Source of the DNA: Jiella pelagia
GTDB taxonomy: Bacteria; Pseudomonadota; Alphaproteobacteria; Rhizobiales; Rhizobiaceae
DNA length: 64,000 nucleotides
Direction of reading: 5' to 3'
NCBI RefSeq assembly: GCF_026898155.1
Contig: NZ_CP114029.1
Coordinates: forward strand, 4,940,001 to 5,004,000
The position numbers and the translations under genes are program-made. Positions 26,561-35,509 of the stretch are shown in pieces. Each line of letters opens with the position of its first letter. Position 1 is the stretch's first letter. The notes under the pieces are model-generated. The model searched no databases. It worked only from the letters and a program-made list of their open reading frames with translations, and was not told the origin of the DNA.

Positions 26561-27742
26561 CTAGGGCGAGGGCTGAGCCAGAACGACATCGAGAGCGCGG
26601 TCGACCGCCAGCTTCTCAATGCCGAGCACGGTCGCATCGGGGCCGAGCGAACTCGTCTCGACGCTGACGGCGTAGCTGAGGGCATTTGCGACCTTCCGCA
26701 CGATGGGAAGGATCAGTGGGCTTGTTCCGACGCCACCGCCGAGAACGACGAGCCCCGGATCGACGAGCGCAACGCAGCTGGCAACCAGCGCGCCGATATC
26801 GGCAGCATGGCGCTCCACCTGCTCGCGCGCGGCGACCTCGTCCTTTTCGGCCCGTGCGAACAGGTCGCCGGCATCTTCGGGAGGGGGCGGCGGCGCTTCG
26901 GGCCACGCGTCGCGCACCCGTTGCATAAGCGCCTCGGTGCCAAGATAGGTCTCGGCCTCGCCTGCGACGGGCGTATGGCCGGGTGCGAAGGGATAGGCCA
27001 GATGACCGATCTCGCCGGCCGCGCCGTTGCGGCCGCGGATCAGCCGCCCGCCCAGCATCAACCCCATGCCGAGCTTTAGGCCGATCTGGATATACGCGAA
27101 GTCCTGTCGCCCCTGTGCGACGCCATAGACGTTCTCGGCGACGGCCGCGCAGTTGACGTTGTTTTCCAGCACCAGTTTTGGGCCGGCCGGCGGCGCGAAG
27201 TGGGTGAACAGTTCGTCCTGGCGGGTGGATGCGCGTTCGGCGCCGTCTCCGACCACTCGCGAGGGCAGGGCGATGCCAATGGCCCGCAAGGGTCCCCAAC
27301 CTGCCTCCGTCTCAGTGGCCGCCGCTGCGAATTCTTCGGCGACAGCCCGGCTGATCTCCTCGTTCATCAGCCGATGGCTGGTGGGAAGACGATAGGTGCG
27401 GCTGTGCAGCAGGCGGTGATCGAGTGTCGCCACCCGCAGCCTCACATGGGTCGAGCCCGCGTCGATCGCCACGACGTGGCCGGCACCAGCTCCGACGCGG
27501 TAGAGCGCCGCCTTGCGCCCGAGACTGCCCTGCGATTCCCCGATCTTCTCGACATAGCCGAGACGCTCCAGCTCGCCGATCGAGGCGGACATGGTCGGCC
27601 GCGACAGCGCCAGCTGTTCGCCGATCTGCGGGCGGGTCGACGGGCCGCCCGCCACAAGGCTTCGAAACACAGCCCGTGCGCTCGGCGTCAGCTCGGCTGC
27701 CGAAAAACTTTCGCCCGGTCTCGACAAATGACTGAAACCCAT
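26561..27742 (-). CDS. ROK-family transcriptional repressor (NagC-like)
   Basis: Regulator of 393 aa with an N-terminal winged helix (LTPSARAVFRSLVAGG, then RPQIGEQLALSRPTMSASI) and a ROK sugar-binding body: HVVAIDAGSTHVRLRVATL, AIGIALPSRVVGD, LVLENNVNCAAVAENVYG, LGMGLMLGGRLIRGRNGAAG followed by EIGHLAYPFAPGH, and VVLGGGVGTSPLILP. The usual ROK zinc-binding cysteine cluster is not obvious. It likely represses the sugar operon immediately downstream (26349-20168) and itself, with a sugar as inducer. The gene is divergent from 27826. Confidence 0.88.
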   Translation of the reverse strand: MGFSHLSRPGESFSAAELTPSARAVFRSLVAGGPSTRPQIGEQLALSRPTMSASIGELERLGYVEKIGESQGSLGRKAALYRVGAGAGHVVAIDAGSTHVRLRVATLDHRLLHSRTYRLPTSHRLMNEEISRAVAEEFAAAATETEAGWGPLRAIGIALPSRVVGDGAERASTRQDELFTHFAPPAGPKLVLENNVNCAAVAENVYGVAQGRQDFAYIQIGLKLGMGLMLGGRLIRGRNGAAGEIGHLAYPFAPGHTPVAGEAETYLGTEALMQRVRDAWPEAPPPPPEDAGDLFARAEKDEVAAREQVERHAADIGALVASCVALVDPGLVVLGGGVGTSPLILPIVRKVANALSYAVSVETSSLGPDATVLGIEKLAVDRALDVVLAQPSP

Positions 27743-27763
27743 TTGTTATGCGGCTTTATGAAA
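27742..27763. promoter_or_regulatory. Candidate ROK operator at the divergent promoter region
   Basis: TTTGTTA, a 7-8 base spacer, then TTATGAAA, overlapping the ROK start codon in the AT-rich gap between the divergent ROK and D-threonine-aldolase-like genes. Its TTTGTTA arm also occurs at the upstream site of the sugar operon (26409-26425 region, minus strand). It would suit autorepression. Confidence 0.38.
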
Positions 27764-27825
27764 TGCTGATCGCGTGGTGATCCATTTTTGCGAAGCATAT
27801 GTCATGGCGGAAGGAAAATGGCAAA

Positions 27826-28971
27826 ATGAGTGATTGGTCAGGCCTTGAAGTCGGCTACGACGTGCCGGCGCTGGCGGGCATGGCCTTGGGCGATGTGCAG
27901 ACGCCGGCGCTGGTCGTCGATCTCGATGCCCTCGAGCGCAATCTCGCCCGGATGCGCGCTCATGCCGAGGCCGCGGGAATGCGGCTCAGGGCCCATGCCA
28001 AGACGCACAAATCGGCCGACATCGCCCGGCTGCAGATGAGCAAAGGCGGAGCCTGCGGGATCTGCTGCCAGAAGGTCTCGGAAGCCGAAGCGATGGTACG
28101 CGCCGGCATTTCCGACATCCTGGTGACCAACGAGGTTCGCGATCCGCTCAAGATCGACAGGCTGGCCCGGCTCGCCAAGCAAGCCCGCATCATCGTCTGC
28201 GTCGACGATCCGGAGAACATCGAGCCGCTGTCGCAGGCGGCGCGGCGCCACGGCGTCACCATCGAGGCGCTGGTCGAAATCGAGTGCGGCGCCGGCCGCT
28301 GCGGCATCGAGCCCGGCCCGCCGGCCGTACGGCTCGCTCTGGCGGTCGCCGCGGCGGAGGGGCTCCGATTCGCCGGCCTGCAGGCCTATCACGGACCAGC
28401 CCAGCACATCGCCGATCCCGTCGGGAGAGCTGCGGCGATCGCTGCCGCCGCCGACGTCACCGCTCGAACGGTCTTGCTCCTCCAGGACGCCGGCCTCGAT
28501 TGCGACATCGTCGGCGGGGCCGGGACGGGCAGCTTCCCGTTCGAGGCGCGGTCCGGCGTCTACAACGAACTTCAATGCGGCTCCTACGTCTTCATGGATG
28601 CGGACTACGAGCGGATCCGGACGGAGGGCGGCGGGAGGGTCGGCGGGTTCGAGAATGCGCTCTTCGTCGTGGCCTCCGTCATGAGCCTCCCGGCACCCGG
28701 CCGCGCCATCTGCGACGCCGGCCTGAAGGCTCTCGCCGTCGACAGCGGCCTGCCGAGGGTCTTCGACAGGGAAGGCGTGCGATACGCCGGCGCGTCGGAC
28801 GAACACGGCGTCCTGGCGATCGACGGCGGCGTCGTCGCAATCAACGAGCGGATCCGGCTCGTCCCCGGCCATTGCGACCCGACCTGCAATCTCCACGACT
28901 GGATCGTCGCGATGCGTGGGGAAACGGTCGAGACGCTGTGGCCGGTGACTGCACGCGGCAAGGTCTTTTGA
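27826..28971 (+). CDS. D-threonine aldolase/D-serine dehydratase-like (DSD1 family) PLP enzyme
   Basis: Fold-type III PLP enzyme (381 aa). The N-terminal barrel has TPALVVDLDALERNLARM and RLRAHAKTHKSADIARLQM, whose Lys is the PLP Schiff-base residue. Also seen: IEALVEIECGAGRCGIEPG, LQAYHGPAQHI and GGAGTGSFPFE (phosphate binding). The C-terminal domain has VPGHCDPTCNLHDWIV, the H-x-D/C metal site of DSD1 enzymes. Such enzymes cleave D-threonine or other D-3-hydroxy amino acids, or dehydrate D-serine. The start at 27826 has GGAAGG upstream; another ATG 9 codons earlier lacks one. Confidence 0.87.
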   Translation: MSDWSGLEVGYDVPALAGMALGDVQTPALVVDLDALERNLARMRAHAEAAGMRLRAHAKTHKSADIARLQMSKGGACGICCQKVSEAEAMVRAGISDILVTNEVRDPLKIDRLARLAKQARIIVCVDDPENIEPLSQAARRHGVTIEALVEIECGAGRCGIEPGPPAVRLALAVAAAEGLRFAGLQAYHGPAQHIADPVGRAAAIAAAADVTARTVLLLQDAGLDCDIVGGAGTGSFPFEARSGVYNELQCGSYVFMDADYERIRTEGGGRVGGFENALFVVASVMSLPAPGRAICDAGLKALAVDSGLPRVFDREGVRYAGASDEHGVLAIDGGVVAINERIRLVPGHCDPTCNLHDWIVAMRGETVETLWPVTARGKVF

Positions 28972-28973
28972 CG

Positions 28974-29272
28974 AGAGCAGCTTGGCGTGCCGGCAACACG
29001 CGCGGTTCGAGCTGCCGTGCAGGATCAGCTCGATGCGACGAGGTCGGCGAGGCGGGGGCCGAGCATGCCATCGACATCGGCGGGATCGAGCACCACGATG
29101 CTTCTGCGAAACAGTGGCGGAGACGACGATGGGCCGCGGTTACGCGGCTGCGTCGAAACACCACCGCGACATCGGCGGACCCGCCGCCCGGGCGAACGGC
29201 TGGTCGGGACGCCAGAGCGGCTGGCATCGGTTCCAAGGCCTTTTGCGGCAACTTTCAGCAGCGATCGGCTCG
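28974..29272. other. 299-bp gap with no recognised gene
   Basis: Lies between the convergent DSD1-like gene and the ABC ATPase gene. Minus-strand frames continue through it (for example one ending with RSIVVLDPADVDGMLGPRL), but without a start, ribosome site or recognisable family. It might be a decayed gene tail. No terminator hairpin was evident. Confidence 0.4.
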
Positions 29273-30358
29273 TCACGCGTCGATGGCTTTGCCGCTGCCG
29301 GGATCGAACCAGCGGACGCTTTCCGCCGGAGCGGTCAGTGCGAAGCGGGCACCGGCGGCCGGTGCGTCGTCCGGTTTGACGCTGGCAATGAGCACCTGTC
29401 CGCCGGTGCGGCCGATCACCAATGTTTCGGCTCCGGTGAGTTCCACCACCTCGATGTCCATCGACAGGATGGACCGTGTGTCCGCTCTCGCCGGAGCGAG
29501 ATGCTCGGGCCTGATGCCCGCGATGACCGGACGGCCTGGCCCGAGCGTCCTGCGCGAACTCGTGGGGATCGGGACGAGGCACCTTCCGCCCTCGGCCTCG
29601 AAGCTTTCGCCGTCCGTCGATACGCGCCCCTCGACGAGATTCATCGGCGGCGAGCCCATGAAGCCGGCGACATAGAGGCTGGCGGGGCGGTCGTAGATCT
29701 CCCGTGGCGAGCCGATCTGCTCTACGCGGCCCTCGCGCATCACCGCGATGCGCGTGGCAAGCGTCATCGCCTCGACCTGATCGTGGGTGACGTAGACGAT
29801 GGTGGCCTGCAGCTTCTGATGCAGGCGCTTCAGCTCGGTGCGCATCTCCGTTCGCAGTTTCGCGTCCAGATTCGACAGAGGCTCGTCGAACAGGAAGACC
29901 TTGGGATCGCGCACCAGCGCCCGGCCGATGGCGACGCGCTGGCGCTGGCCGCCGGACAGCTCCGCCGGCTTGCGCGCGAGCAGCGGCTCGATCTGCAGGA
30001 TCTCGGCGGCGCGGCGGACCGCCATGTCCCGCTCTGGCTTCGGCACCTTGCGCATTTCGAGGCCGAAGCCGATGTTGCGGGCGACCGAAAGGTTCGGATA
30101 GAGCGCATAGGACTGGAAGACCATCGCGATGTCGCGGTTCTTCGGATGGACCTTGCGCATCGAACGGCCGTCGATCAGGACGTCGCCGCCGCTTGGCTCC
30201 AGCAGCCCGGCGATGATGTTCAAAAGGGTCGACTTGCCGCAACCCGAGGGGCCGAGAAGGACCAGGAATTCGCCGCTCTCAAGGGCGATGTCGATGCCCT
30301 TCAGGGTGTCGATGGCGCCGAAGCGCTTCGTCACGGCGGCGATTTCGAGCGTGCTCAT
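29273..30358 (-). CDS. Sugar ABC transporter ATPase (UgpC/MsmX type)
   Basis: ATPase (361 aa) of a second CUT1 importer. Walker [10 protein letters not shown], signature [16 protein letters not shown], Walker [16 protein letters not shown], then [20 protein letters not shown]. The TOBE part has VIAGIRPEHLAPARADTRSI. The C-terminus has WFDPGSGKAIDA. The GAGGCTC at 29878 lies in the conserved DEPLSN codons and is natural. Last gene of the minus-strand operon 35367-29273; its ATG overlaps the PfkB gene stop by 4 bp. Confidence 0.92.
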   Translation of the reverse strand: MSTLEIAAVTKRFGAIDTLKGIDIALESGEFLVLLGPSGCGKSTLLNIIAGLLEPSGGDVLIDGRSMRKVHPKNRDIAMVFQSYALYPNLSVARNIGFGLEMRKVPKPERDMAVRRAAEILQIEPLLARKPAELSGGQRQRVAIGRALVRDPKVFLFDEPLSNLDAKLRTEMRTELKRLHQKLQATIVYVTHDQVEAMTLATRIAVMREGRVEQIGSPREIYDRPASLYVAGFMGSPPMNLVEGRVSTDGESFEAEGGRCLVPIPTSSRRTLGPGRPVIAGIRPEHLAPARADTRSILSMDIEVVELTGAETLVIGRTGGQVLIASVKPDDAPAAGARFALTAPAESVRWFDPGSGKAIDA

Positions 30359-31278
30359 GTCGGATCTTTCAGCGCGTAGAGGCGGGGCGCGGTGGAGATC
30401 GCCCGCGAGGCGAGGGTGATGCCAGCATCGAGCGCCTCGGCCAGCCCATCGCCCGCTGCAATCCCCATCAGGAACCCCGCATTGAAGACGTCGCCCGCCC
30501 CGATCGTGTCGACCACCGCGACATCGGGCGCGTGCCTGCGGGTCGGAGCGCCATCGGATGCTTGCGCCATCGCCCCCTTGGCGCCGAGCTTGGCGACAAC
30601 CGTGCCATCCGGCCCAAGCTCGTGGCGAAGCCCTGCGATGCCCGCGACGATATCGTCGGTTTCGGCGAGCGCGAGGGTCTCGATCTCGTTGAGTAGCAGG
30701 TAGCGACAGCGGGGCAGCCAGCCGTGAACGGTATCGCGCACCTCGCGGCTCCAGCCCTTCAAGGGCCAGCCGGTGTCGAGGGCGATTTCCACCTCCTGCC
30801 GGTCCGCCCAGTCGAACAGCCTGGCATAGTCGTCCGTCAGGCTATCCGTGAGGAAGGATCCGCAGACGAGGAGAATCCCGCCCGACAGCGTCTCGGGATC
30901 CATCATCCGCTGGACGGACTCCCAGGAAAATTGCGGCAGGTGGCCGCGCGAGGTGATGAAGGTCCGCTCGCCATTCGGATGAGTGATGCCGACAGAGATG
31001 GTCGTCGCGGTCGCCTCGACGGCCCAGGCCTCGGCCCGCGTCCCGAATTCTGCCTTCAGCCAGGCGCCGAACGTGTCAGTCCCGACATTGGCGAAGATCT
31101 CGTGCTTCCGCCCGAGACCGGCCCAGGCGAGGGCGGTGTTTCCGGCCGCGCCGCCGACGCGCAGCTCGTCATGCTCGACCATCACTTCGGTGCCCGGCAA
31201 AGGCCAGGGCGCGCAGGGACCGAGGATGAGATCGACATTGACGTTGCCGAGAACGGCGAGGGGACGGGGCCTGGTCAT
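30355..31278 (-). CDS. PfkB-family carbohydrate kinase
   Basis: Ribokinase-fold kinase (307 aa). Seen: LAVLGNVNVDLILGPCAPWP, RVGGAAGNTALAWAGLG (PfkB signature 1), and the catalytic signature VVDTIGAGDVFNAGFLMGIA with the GAGD anion hole and catalytic Asp. Probable substrate: the imported sugar or its SIS-derived product. The first sugar operon uses a BadF-type kinase in the same position, so the two systems likely handle different sugars. It starts 6 bp after the SIS gene and overlaps the ATPase gene. Confidence 0.9.
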   Translation of the reverse strand: MTRPRPLAVLGNVNVDLILGPCAPWPLPGTEVMVEHDELRVGGAAGNTALAWAGLGRKHEIFANVGTDTFGAWLKAEFGTRAEAWAVEATATTISVGITHPNGERTFITSRGHLPQFSWESVQRMMDPETLSGGILLVCGSFLTDSLTDDYARLFDWADRQEVEIALDTGWPLKGWSREVRDTVHGWLPRCRYLLLNEIETLALAETDDIVAGIAGLRHELGPDGTVVAKLGAKGAMAQASDGAPTRRHAPDVAVVDTIGAGDVFNAGFLMGIAAGDGLAEALDAGITLASRAISTAPRLYALKDPT

Positions 31279-31284
31279 TGGGTC

Positions 31285-32307
31285 TCAGACGATCCCGGTG
31301 ATCTTCTGCGAGCGGCGCGGCGTTCCGACATCCGGCACCCGCCTTGCGGCATGCTGCACCATGAAGCGCTGGGCGACGGGCAGGATCCGGCAGATCGCCG
31401 CCGGGCCCTCTGCCCTCGGAAGGGTGAAAGACACTGTGCCGGGGACCGGCTCGCCGCCGGACGCGTCGAAGACGACGACGGGCGAGCCCGCCTCGACGGC
31501 GGCTTTCGACAGGCTGCGGACGAGATCGGCGGCTTCCTCGTCGGCGCAGAACTGGACGAGGCCGACTCGGCTTCCCAGCATCTCCATCGGGCCGTGGCGC
31601 AGCTGGCCGCCTTCCAGCGCGTAGGCCGGCTCGCGGGTGAGTTCGGTGAAGCCGAGCGCGATCGCCTCGGCGACGCCTCGCAGCAGGCGGCCGGAGGCAA
31701 CGATCGTATCGACGCCGGCGAAGGCCTCGAGCGCGGGCTCCACGGAAATGTCAGCCGCCTCGCCAATGGCATCGAGGGCCGAGGCCGGATCGGCCCCGAG
31801 CGCCGCGAGGATCGCCAGATGCTGGGCGAATGTGATGGTGAGGCTGCGCGTCGCGGCGAAGGCCCGCTCGGTGCCGCCGACGCCGACGAGGCTGGGGACG
31901 GCCGACGCCAGGCTGGAGCCCCCTTCGAGGGTGAGGCCGAAGACGTCGTCGGTTTTTCCGGATTGCTCGAGCCAGCGGATGACCTCGCCGCTCTCGCCGG
32001 ACTGCGAGGTGAGGAGGACGGTCCGGCCCTCGACCGCGACCGGCGAGACGAGCTGCTCGGACATCGGCACCGCAAAGGCCTCGACGCCTTGCGCCCGGTA
32101 GAACGGCTCCATCGCCCGGCCGACGGCATGGGAGCCGCCCATGCCGAGCATGAGGAGGCGCCCGGTCTCCTTCAGCGAATTTGCAATACGCTCGGCAACG
32201 GCTCGGCCTGCCTCGAAGGACGCCAGCGCGTCCTCGGTCTGGCGCGCCATCTCGCGCTCGATCGCCACCAGCCCCTCGGGGCGGCTCGGATCGCCTGGAA
32301 GTGTCAT
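31285..32307 (-). CDS. SIS-domain sugar isomerase/deaminase-like protein
   Basis: Protein of 340 aa with two SIS domains. Seen: RLLMLGMGGSHAVGRAMEPF, VEAFAVPMSEQLVSPVAVEG, VLLTSQSGESGEVIRWLEQS (classical S-Q-S-G-E phosphosugar loop, unlike the S-H-R-G-R variant of the paralogue at 20168), and YALEGGQLRHGPMEMLGSRV with HGP. Likely acts on a phosphorylated amino sugar or fructosamine. Start overlaps the permease gene stop by 4 bp. Confidence 0.87.
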   Translation of the reverse strand: MTLPGDPSRPEGLVAIEREMARQTEDALASFEAGRAVAERIANSLKETGRLLMLGMGGSHAVGRAMEPFYRAQGVEAFAVPMSEQLVSPVAVEGRTVLLTSQSGESGEVIRWLEQSGKTDDVFGLTLEGGSSLASAVPSLVGVGGTERAFAATRSLTITFAQHLAILAALGADPASALDAIGEAADISVEPALEAFAGVDTIVASGRLLRGVAEAIALGFTELTREPAYALEGGQLRHGPMEMLGSRVGLVQFCADEEAADLVRSLSKAAVEAGSPVVVFDASGGEPVPGTVSFTLPRAEGPAAICRILPVAQRFMVQHAARRVPDVGTPRRSQKITGIV

Positions 32308-33149
32308 CCCTTAACTCCACCGGTAGTGAGGCCGGATATCACGGCCCTTTGCATGACGAGCCCGATCAGGACGGGCGGAAGCGCGGCAAGGATGCCGCCG
32401 GTTGCGATCAGGCCGTAGTCGGAGACCCGGCCGCCGGCGAGATCGGCGATCGCGACGGTGACGGTCTTGGCCCGCTGATCGGCCGTGAACAGCAGCGCGT
32501 AGAAGAATTCGTCCCAGGCCAGCAGGAAGGCGAACAGGGCCGTCGTCGCCACGATCGGTTTCGCCAGCGGCAGGGTGATGTGGCGCATCGTCTGGTCGAG
32601 TCTTGCCCCGTCGATCATCGCGGCGCTCTCGATCTCCCGGGGGATGTTGTCGAAGCCGGTCTTCAGGAGCCAGGTGGCGAAGGGCGCGAGGATGGTCAGA
32701 TAGACCAGCGCCAGCCCGGTGATCGTGTTGAGAAGGCCAAAGTGGGCCAGTCCCATGTAGAGCGGAACCGCGAGCGAGACGGGCGGCAGCATGTAGGTCG
32801 CGATGACGGCAAAGAGCGACCACTGCACCTGCGGCGTGCGCGACACTGCCCAGGCGGCCGGAACGGCGACGAGAATGGCGCCGAGCGTCGCAAGCCCGGA
32901 GACGAACAGGCTGTTGCGCAGCGAGCCGAGGAACGCTTCGCCGGCGCTGTTGGAGACGAGCGAGACAAGGGTGCCGTAGCGCGACAGGTCGAGCGTCTGC
33001 GGCCACCAGTGCAGGGGCTGCGCCGAGAGGTCGTTGGCCGACGAGATGCTCATCAGGAAGAGCCACAGGATCGGCGCGAGGATGATCGCCGACATGACGG
33101 TCGCCGCTCCATAGACGAGGATGCTGGCGGCGAGCGAGCGACGTTCCAT
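32304..33149 (-). CDS. Sugar ABC transporter permease (MalG/UgpE type)
   Basis: Inner-membrane permease (281 aa). Seen: ILAPILWLFLMSISSANDL, VIATYMLPPVSLAVPLYMGL, and the EAA loop EIESAAMIDGARLDQTMRHI (about residues 182-201). The C-terminus is MQRAVISGLTTGGVKG, the family ending. The start at 33149 (MERRSLA) is close to the upstream permease stop. The frame continues further upstream only through the other permease gene. Confidence 0.91.
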   Translation of the reverse strand: MERRSLAASILVYGAATVMSAIILAPILWLFLMSISSANDLSAQPLHWWPQTLDLSRYGTLVSLVSNSAGEAFLGSLRNSLFVSGLATLGAILVAVPAAWAVSRTPQVQWSLFAVIATYMLPPVSLAVPLYMGLAHFGLLNTITGLALVYLTILAPFATWLLKTGFDNIPREIESAAMIDGARLDQTMRHITLPLAKPIVATTALFAFLLAWDEFFYALLFTADQRAKTVTVAIADLAGGRVSDYGLIATGGILAALPPVLIGLVMQRAVISGLTTGGVKG

Positions 33150-33151
33150 CG

Positions 33152-34033
33152 TCAGGCCCTCGATCCGCTGCGCCGCATCAAGGCGATGTAGAAGGCCGCG
33201 AAGACGGTGACGATCAGCGTCACGATCAGCGCGAGAGATGCGCCGGAGCCGGCGCGCTGGAAGGAGAAGGCTTCCTGATAGACGAGGATCGACAGGGTGC
33301 GGGTGGAATTGACCGGCCCGCCCCGCGTCATCACCCAGATGATGTCGAAGACCTTGAACGCCTCGATGGTGCGCAGGACGAGAGCGATGGTCAGGGGCCC
33401 CGCCAGATAGGGCCACATGACGAAGCGGAACCGCGCGAAGGCGCCGGCGCCATCGACGATTGCGGCCGCCTTGATGTCGCGGGGAACGGCCTGCAGGGCA
33501 GCCAGTGCGATGAGGGCGACGAGGGGAAAGTTCTTCCAGCAGTCGGCCGCGACGATGGCCCAGAGGGCCGTGCCGGGCTCGCCCAGCCAGGAGCGGTATT
33601 CGGAGAGGATGCCGAGTTGGGTGAGAAGGCTGTTCAGGGCACCGTATTCGGGATTGTAGATCAGCCGCCAAAGCATGGCATTGACCACCGTCGGCAGGGC
33701 CCAGGGCAGTATCATCAAGGCGCGCACGAAGCTTCGGCCGCGAAACTGCTGGTCGAGAAGGAGGGCCGCCAGAACGCCGAGCGTCATTTCGGCGGCGACC
33801 GAAAACACCGCGAAGACGGCGGTGTTGCGAAGCGCGCCGAGAAAGGCGCTGCCCGTCAGGAGCTTGGCGTAGTTGGCAAGGCCGACATACTCCCCGGACG
33901 TTCCGACGAGGCGGGTGTCGGTGAAGGAGAGCCGTACCGTGTCGACCATCGGCCAGCCGACCACCGCGATCATCACGATCAACAGCGGCAGCATCAGCAA
34001 CCAGGCGCGTGTGGTGATCCAGGCGCTCGACAA
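33152..34033 (-). CDS. Sugar ABC transporter permease (MalF/UgpA type)
   Basis: Inner-membrane permease (293 aa). Seen: LLMLPLLIVMIAVVGWPMVD, VRLSFTDTRLVG, ALMILPWALPTVVNAMLWRL and the EAA region ALQAVPRDIKAAAIVDGAGA (about residues 188-207), in which the loop reads K-A-A-A-I-V-D-G-A. The only reasonable start is a TTG at 34033; no in-frame ATG fits the length. It is preceded by a 92-bp gap with a hairpin after the binding-protein gene. Confidence 0.88.
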   Translation of the reverse strand: MSSAWITTRAWLLMLPLLIVMIAVVGWPMVDTVRLSFTDTRLVGTSGEYVGLANYAKLLTGSAFLGALRNTAVFAVFSVAAEMTLGVLAALLLDQQFRGRSFVRALMILPWALPTVVNAMLWRLIYNPEYGALNSLLTQLGILSEYRSWLGEPGTALWAIVAADCWKNFPLVALIALAALQAVPRDIKAAAIVDGAGAFARFRFVMWPYLAGPLTIALVLRTIEAFKVFDIIWVMTRGGPVNSTRTLSILVYQEAFSFQRAGSGASLALIVTLIVTVFAAFYIALMRRSGSRA

Positions 34034-34070
34034 GGCGGCCTCGCGATTGAAGGCGGAAGTGGAGAGAGCG

Positions 34071-34111
34071 AAAAGTCAGGCGCCGCGCATGATGCACGGC
34101 GCCTGGAGCTT
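34071..34111 (-). terminator. Hairpin with U-run after the sugar-binding protein gene
   Basis: Stem arms CAGGCGCCG (34077-34085) and CGGCGCCTG (34097-34105), flanked by AAAAG and GCTTTT, so the minus-strand transcript reads stem, loop, stem, ACUUUU. It looks like an intrinsic terminator with partial read-through, between the binding protein (stop 34126) and the permeases. This would set a high binding-protein to transporter ratio. Confidence 0.7.
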
Positions 34112-34125
34112 TTCGGCGGCGAGGA

Positions 34126-35367
34126 TCAGAGGCCGCTGTTGTCGGCCGCCTCGGTCAGCGCCTCTTCGGGGCTTGCCATGCCGAGGATCGCCGACTGGAT
34201 CGCCAGCTGCAGCGCCTGCGACAATTCCTGGTAACGGGGCGTCGTTGGCCGGGGATACATCACGGCGAGGGACTGCTTGGCCGCGGCGACGAGTTCTTCC
34301 TGGCCCTTGGTGACGGCCGGGTCGTCATAGGACGACTTCCAGATCGGCAGGCTCAGCCTGGCGTATTCGTTCTGCACCTTCTGGGAGGTCATGAAGGTCA
34401 CGTAATCCCAGGCCTCGTCCTTGTGCTGGCTCGTCGTCGTGACGCCGAGACCCATCGAGCCGTTGACCGCCGATGCCTCGCTGGTGCCTTCGTGGCCGGG
34501 GGCGGGAACGACGCCGACCTTACCGGCGACCTTGGATTCCTTCGGGTCGTTGGCGAGGTTGTACATGTAGGTCCAGTTCAGCGCGAAGGCCGCGTCGCCG
34601 TTCTGAAAGACCTTCCGGACGTCCTCTTCCAGATATTCCTTGGAATTCGGATTGGTGATGCCGTCCTTCATCGTGCCGGCCATGTATTGCAGCGCCTCGA
34701 GGCCACCGCCCGTCTGGAACGCCGGCTTGCCGTCTGCGTCGAGGAAGGAGCCGCCATAGGCCGAGAGGATCGTGGTATAGTCGCAGACGGCGGCTTCGGC
34801 CTGCGACCAGCTCCAGACGATCGGCTCTTCCAGCAGGCCCTTCTCCTTGATGGTCGCAGCCTGGCTCGCGAGTTCGTCCCAGGTCTTCGGGGGCGCCTTG
34901 ATGCCCGCCTTTTCAAGGATTTCCTTATTGTAAAACAGGTATTTGGTGTCGAGAATCCACGGCATTCCATAGGTCTTGCCGTCGTACTGCACCGTCGTCC
35001 AGGCGCCCGGCAGGACGCCGTCCTTCATCTCGGGCGTGATCTTGTCGGTCGCGTCGACGAGAACGTCGTTGGACGCGTATTCCGCCGGCCAGATCACGTC
35101 GAAGAGGACGACATCGTAACCGCCGCCCGACCCTTGGGCGAGAACCGTCTTGTCGTGCAGGCCCTCATAGGGAACGAATTCGAGCTCGACCTTCACGTCG
35201 GGATGTTCCTTGGTGAAGGCCTCGGTCATGGCCCGCACGTCGGCTTCGCTGTAGGCAGCCTGTGCCATGAAGAGGGCGCGGAGCGTCGTTTCGGCGAAGG
35301 CCGGGGACGCGAGGAATGCCGCGATGGCGGCGGCCCCAATGGCGGTTGAAGCGAGACGATGGCGCAT
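34126..35367 (-). CDS. Sugar ABC transporter substrate-binding protein
   Basis: Family 1 binding protein (413 aa), first gene of the second sugar operon. The signal peptide is residues 1-25 (ends SPAFA). Seen: MTEAFTKEHPDVKVELEFVP, GLHDKTVLAQGSGGGYDVVL followed by FDVIWPAEYAS, MPWILDTKYLFYNKEILEKA, KVFQNGDAAFALNWTYMYN and GSMGLGVTTTSQHKDEAW. AGGGGAGT precedes the ATG. It contains one of the four intact GAGCTC sites in the window (35182-35187). The ligand is unknown. Confidence 0.91.
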   Translation of the reverse strand: MRHRLASTAIGAAAIAAFLASPAFAETTLRALFMAQAAYSEADVRAMTEAFTKEHPDVKVELEFVPYEGLHDKTVLAQGSGGGYDVVLFDVIWPAEYASNDVLVDATDKITPEMKDGVLPGAWTTVQYDGKTYGMPWILDTKYLFYNKEILEKAGIKAPPKTWDELASQAATIKEKGLLEEPIVWSWSQAEAAVCDYTTILSAYGGSFLDADGKPAFQTGGGLEALQYMAGTMKDGITNPNSKEYLEEDVRKVFQNGDAAFALNWTYMYNLANDPKESKVAGKVGVVPAPGHEGTSEASAVNGSMGLGVTTTSQHKDEAWDYVTFMTSQKVQNEYARLSLPIWKSSYDDPAVTKGQEELVAAAKQSLAVMYPRPTTPRYQELSQALQLAIQSAILGMASPEEALTEAADNSGL

Positions 35368-35443
35368 GACAGACTCCCCTGGTGAGCTTCGCGGCCGCCA
35401 TCATGAGCGGCTTGTTGAAGCGCGATTACGAGTAGTGTACGGC

Positions 35444-35468
35444 ATTAAGTCAATCAATTTGGATTAAT
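35444..35468. promoter_or_regulatory. Candidate ROK operator in the divergent promoter region
   Basis: AT-rich inverted repeat with outer arms ATTAA and TTAAT, spaced 15 bp apart. It lies between the divergent binding-protein gene (starts 35367, minus) and ROK gene (starts 35510, plus). It is the most AT-rich stretch in this 142-bp gap and is suitably placed to control both genes. Confidence 0.42.
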
Positions 35469-35509
35469 GGTTGCGCGAATGGGCGGCATTGTCAACAGGT
35501 GAACAATCG

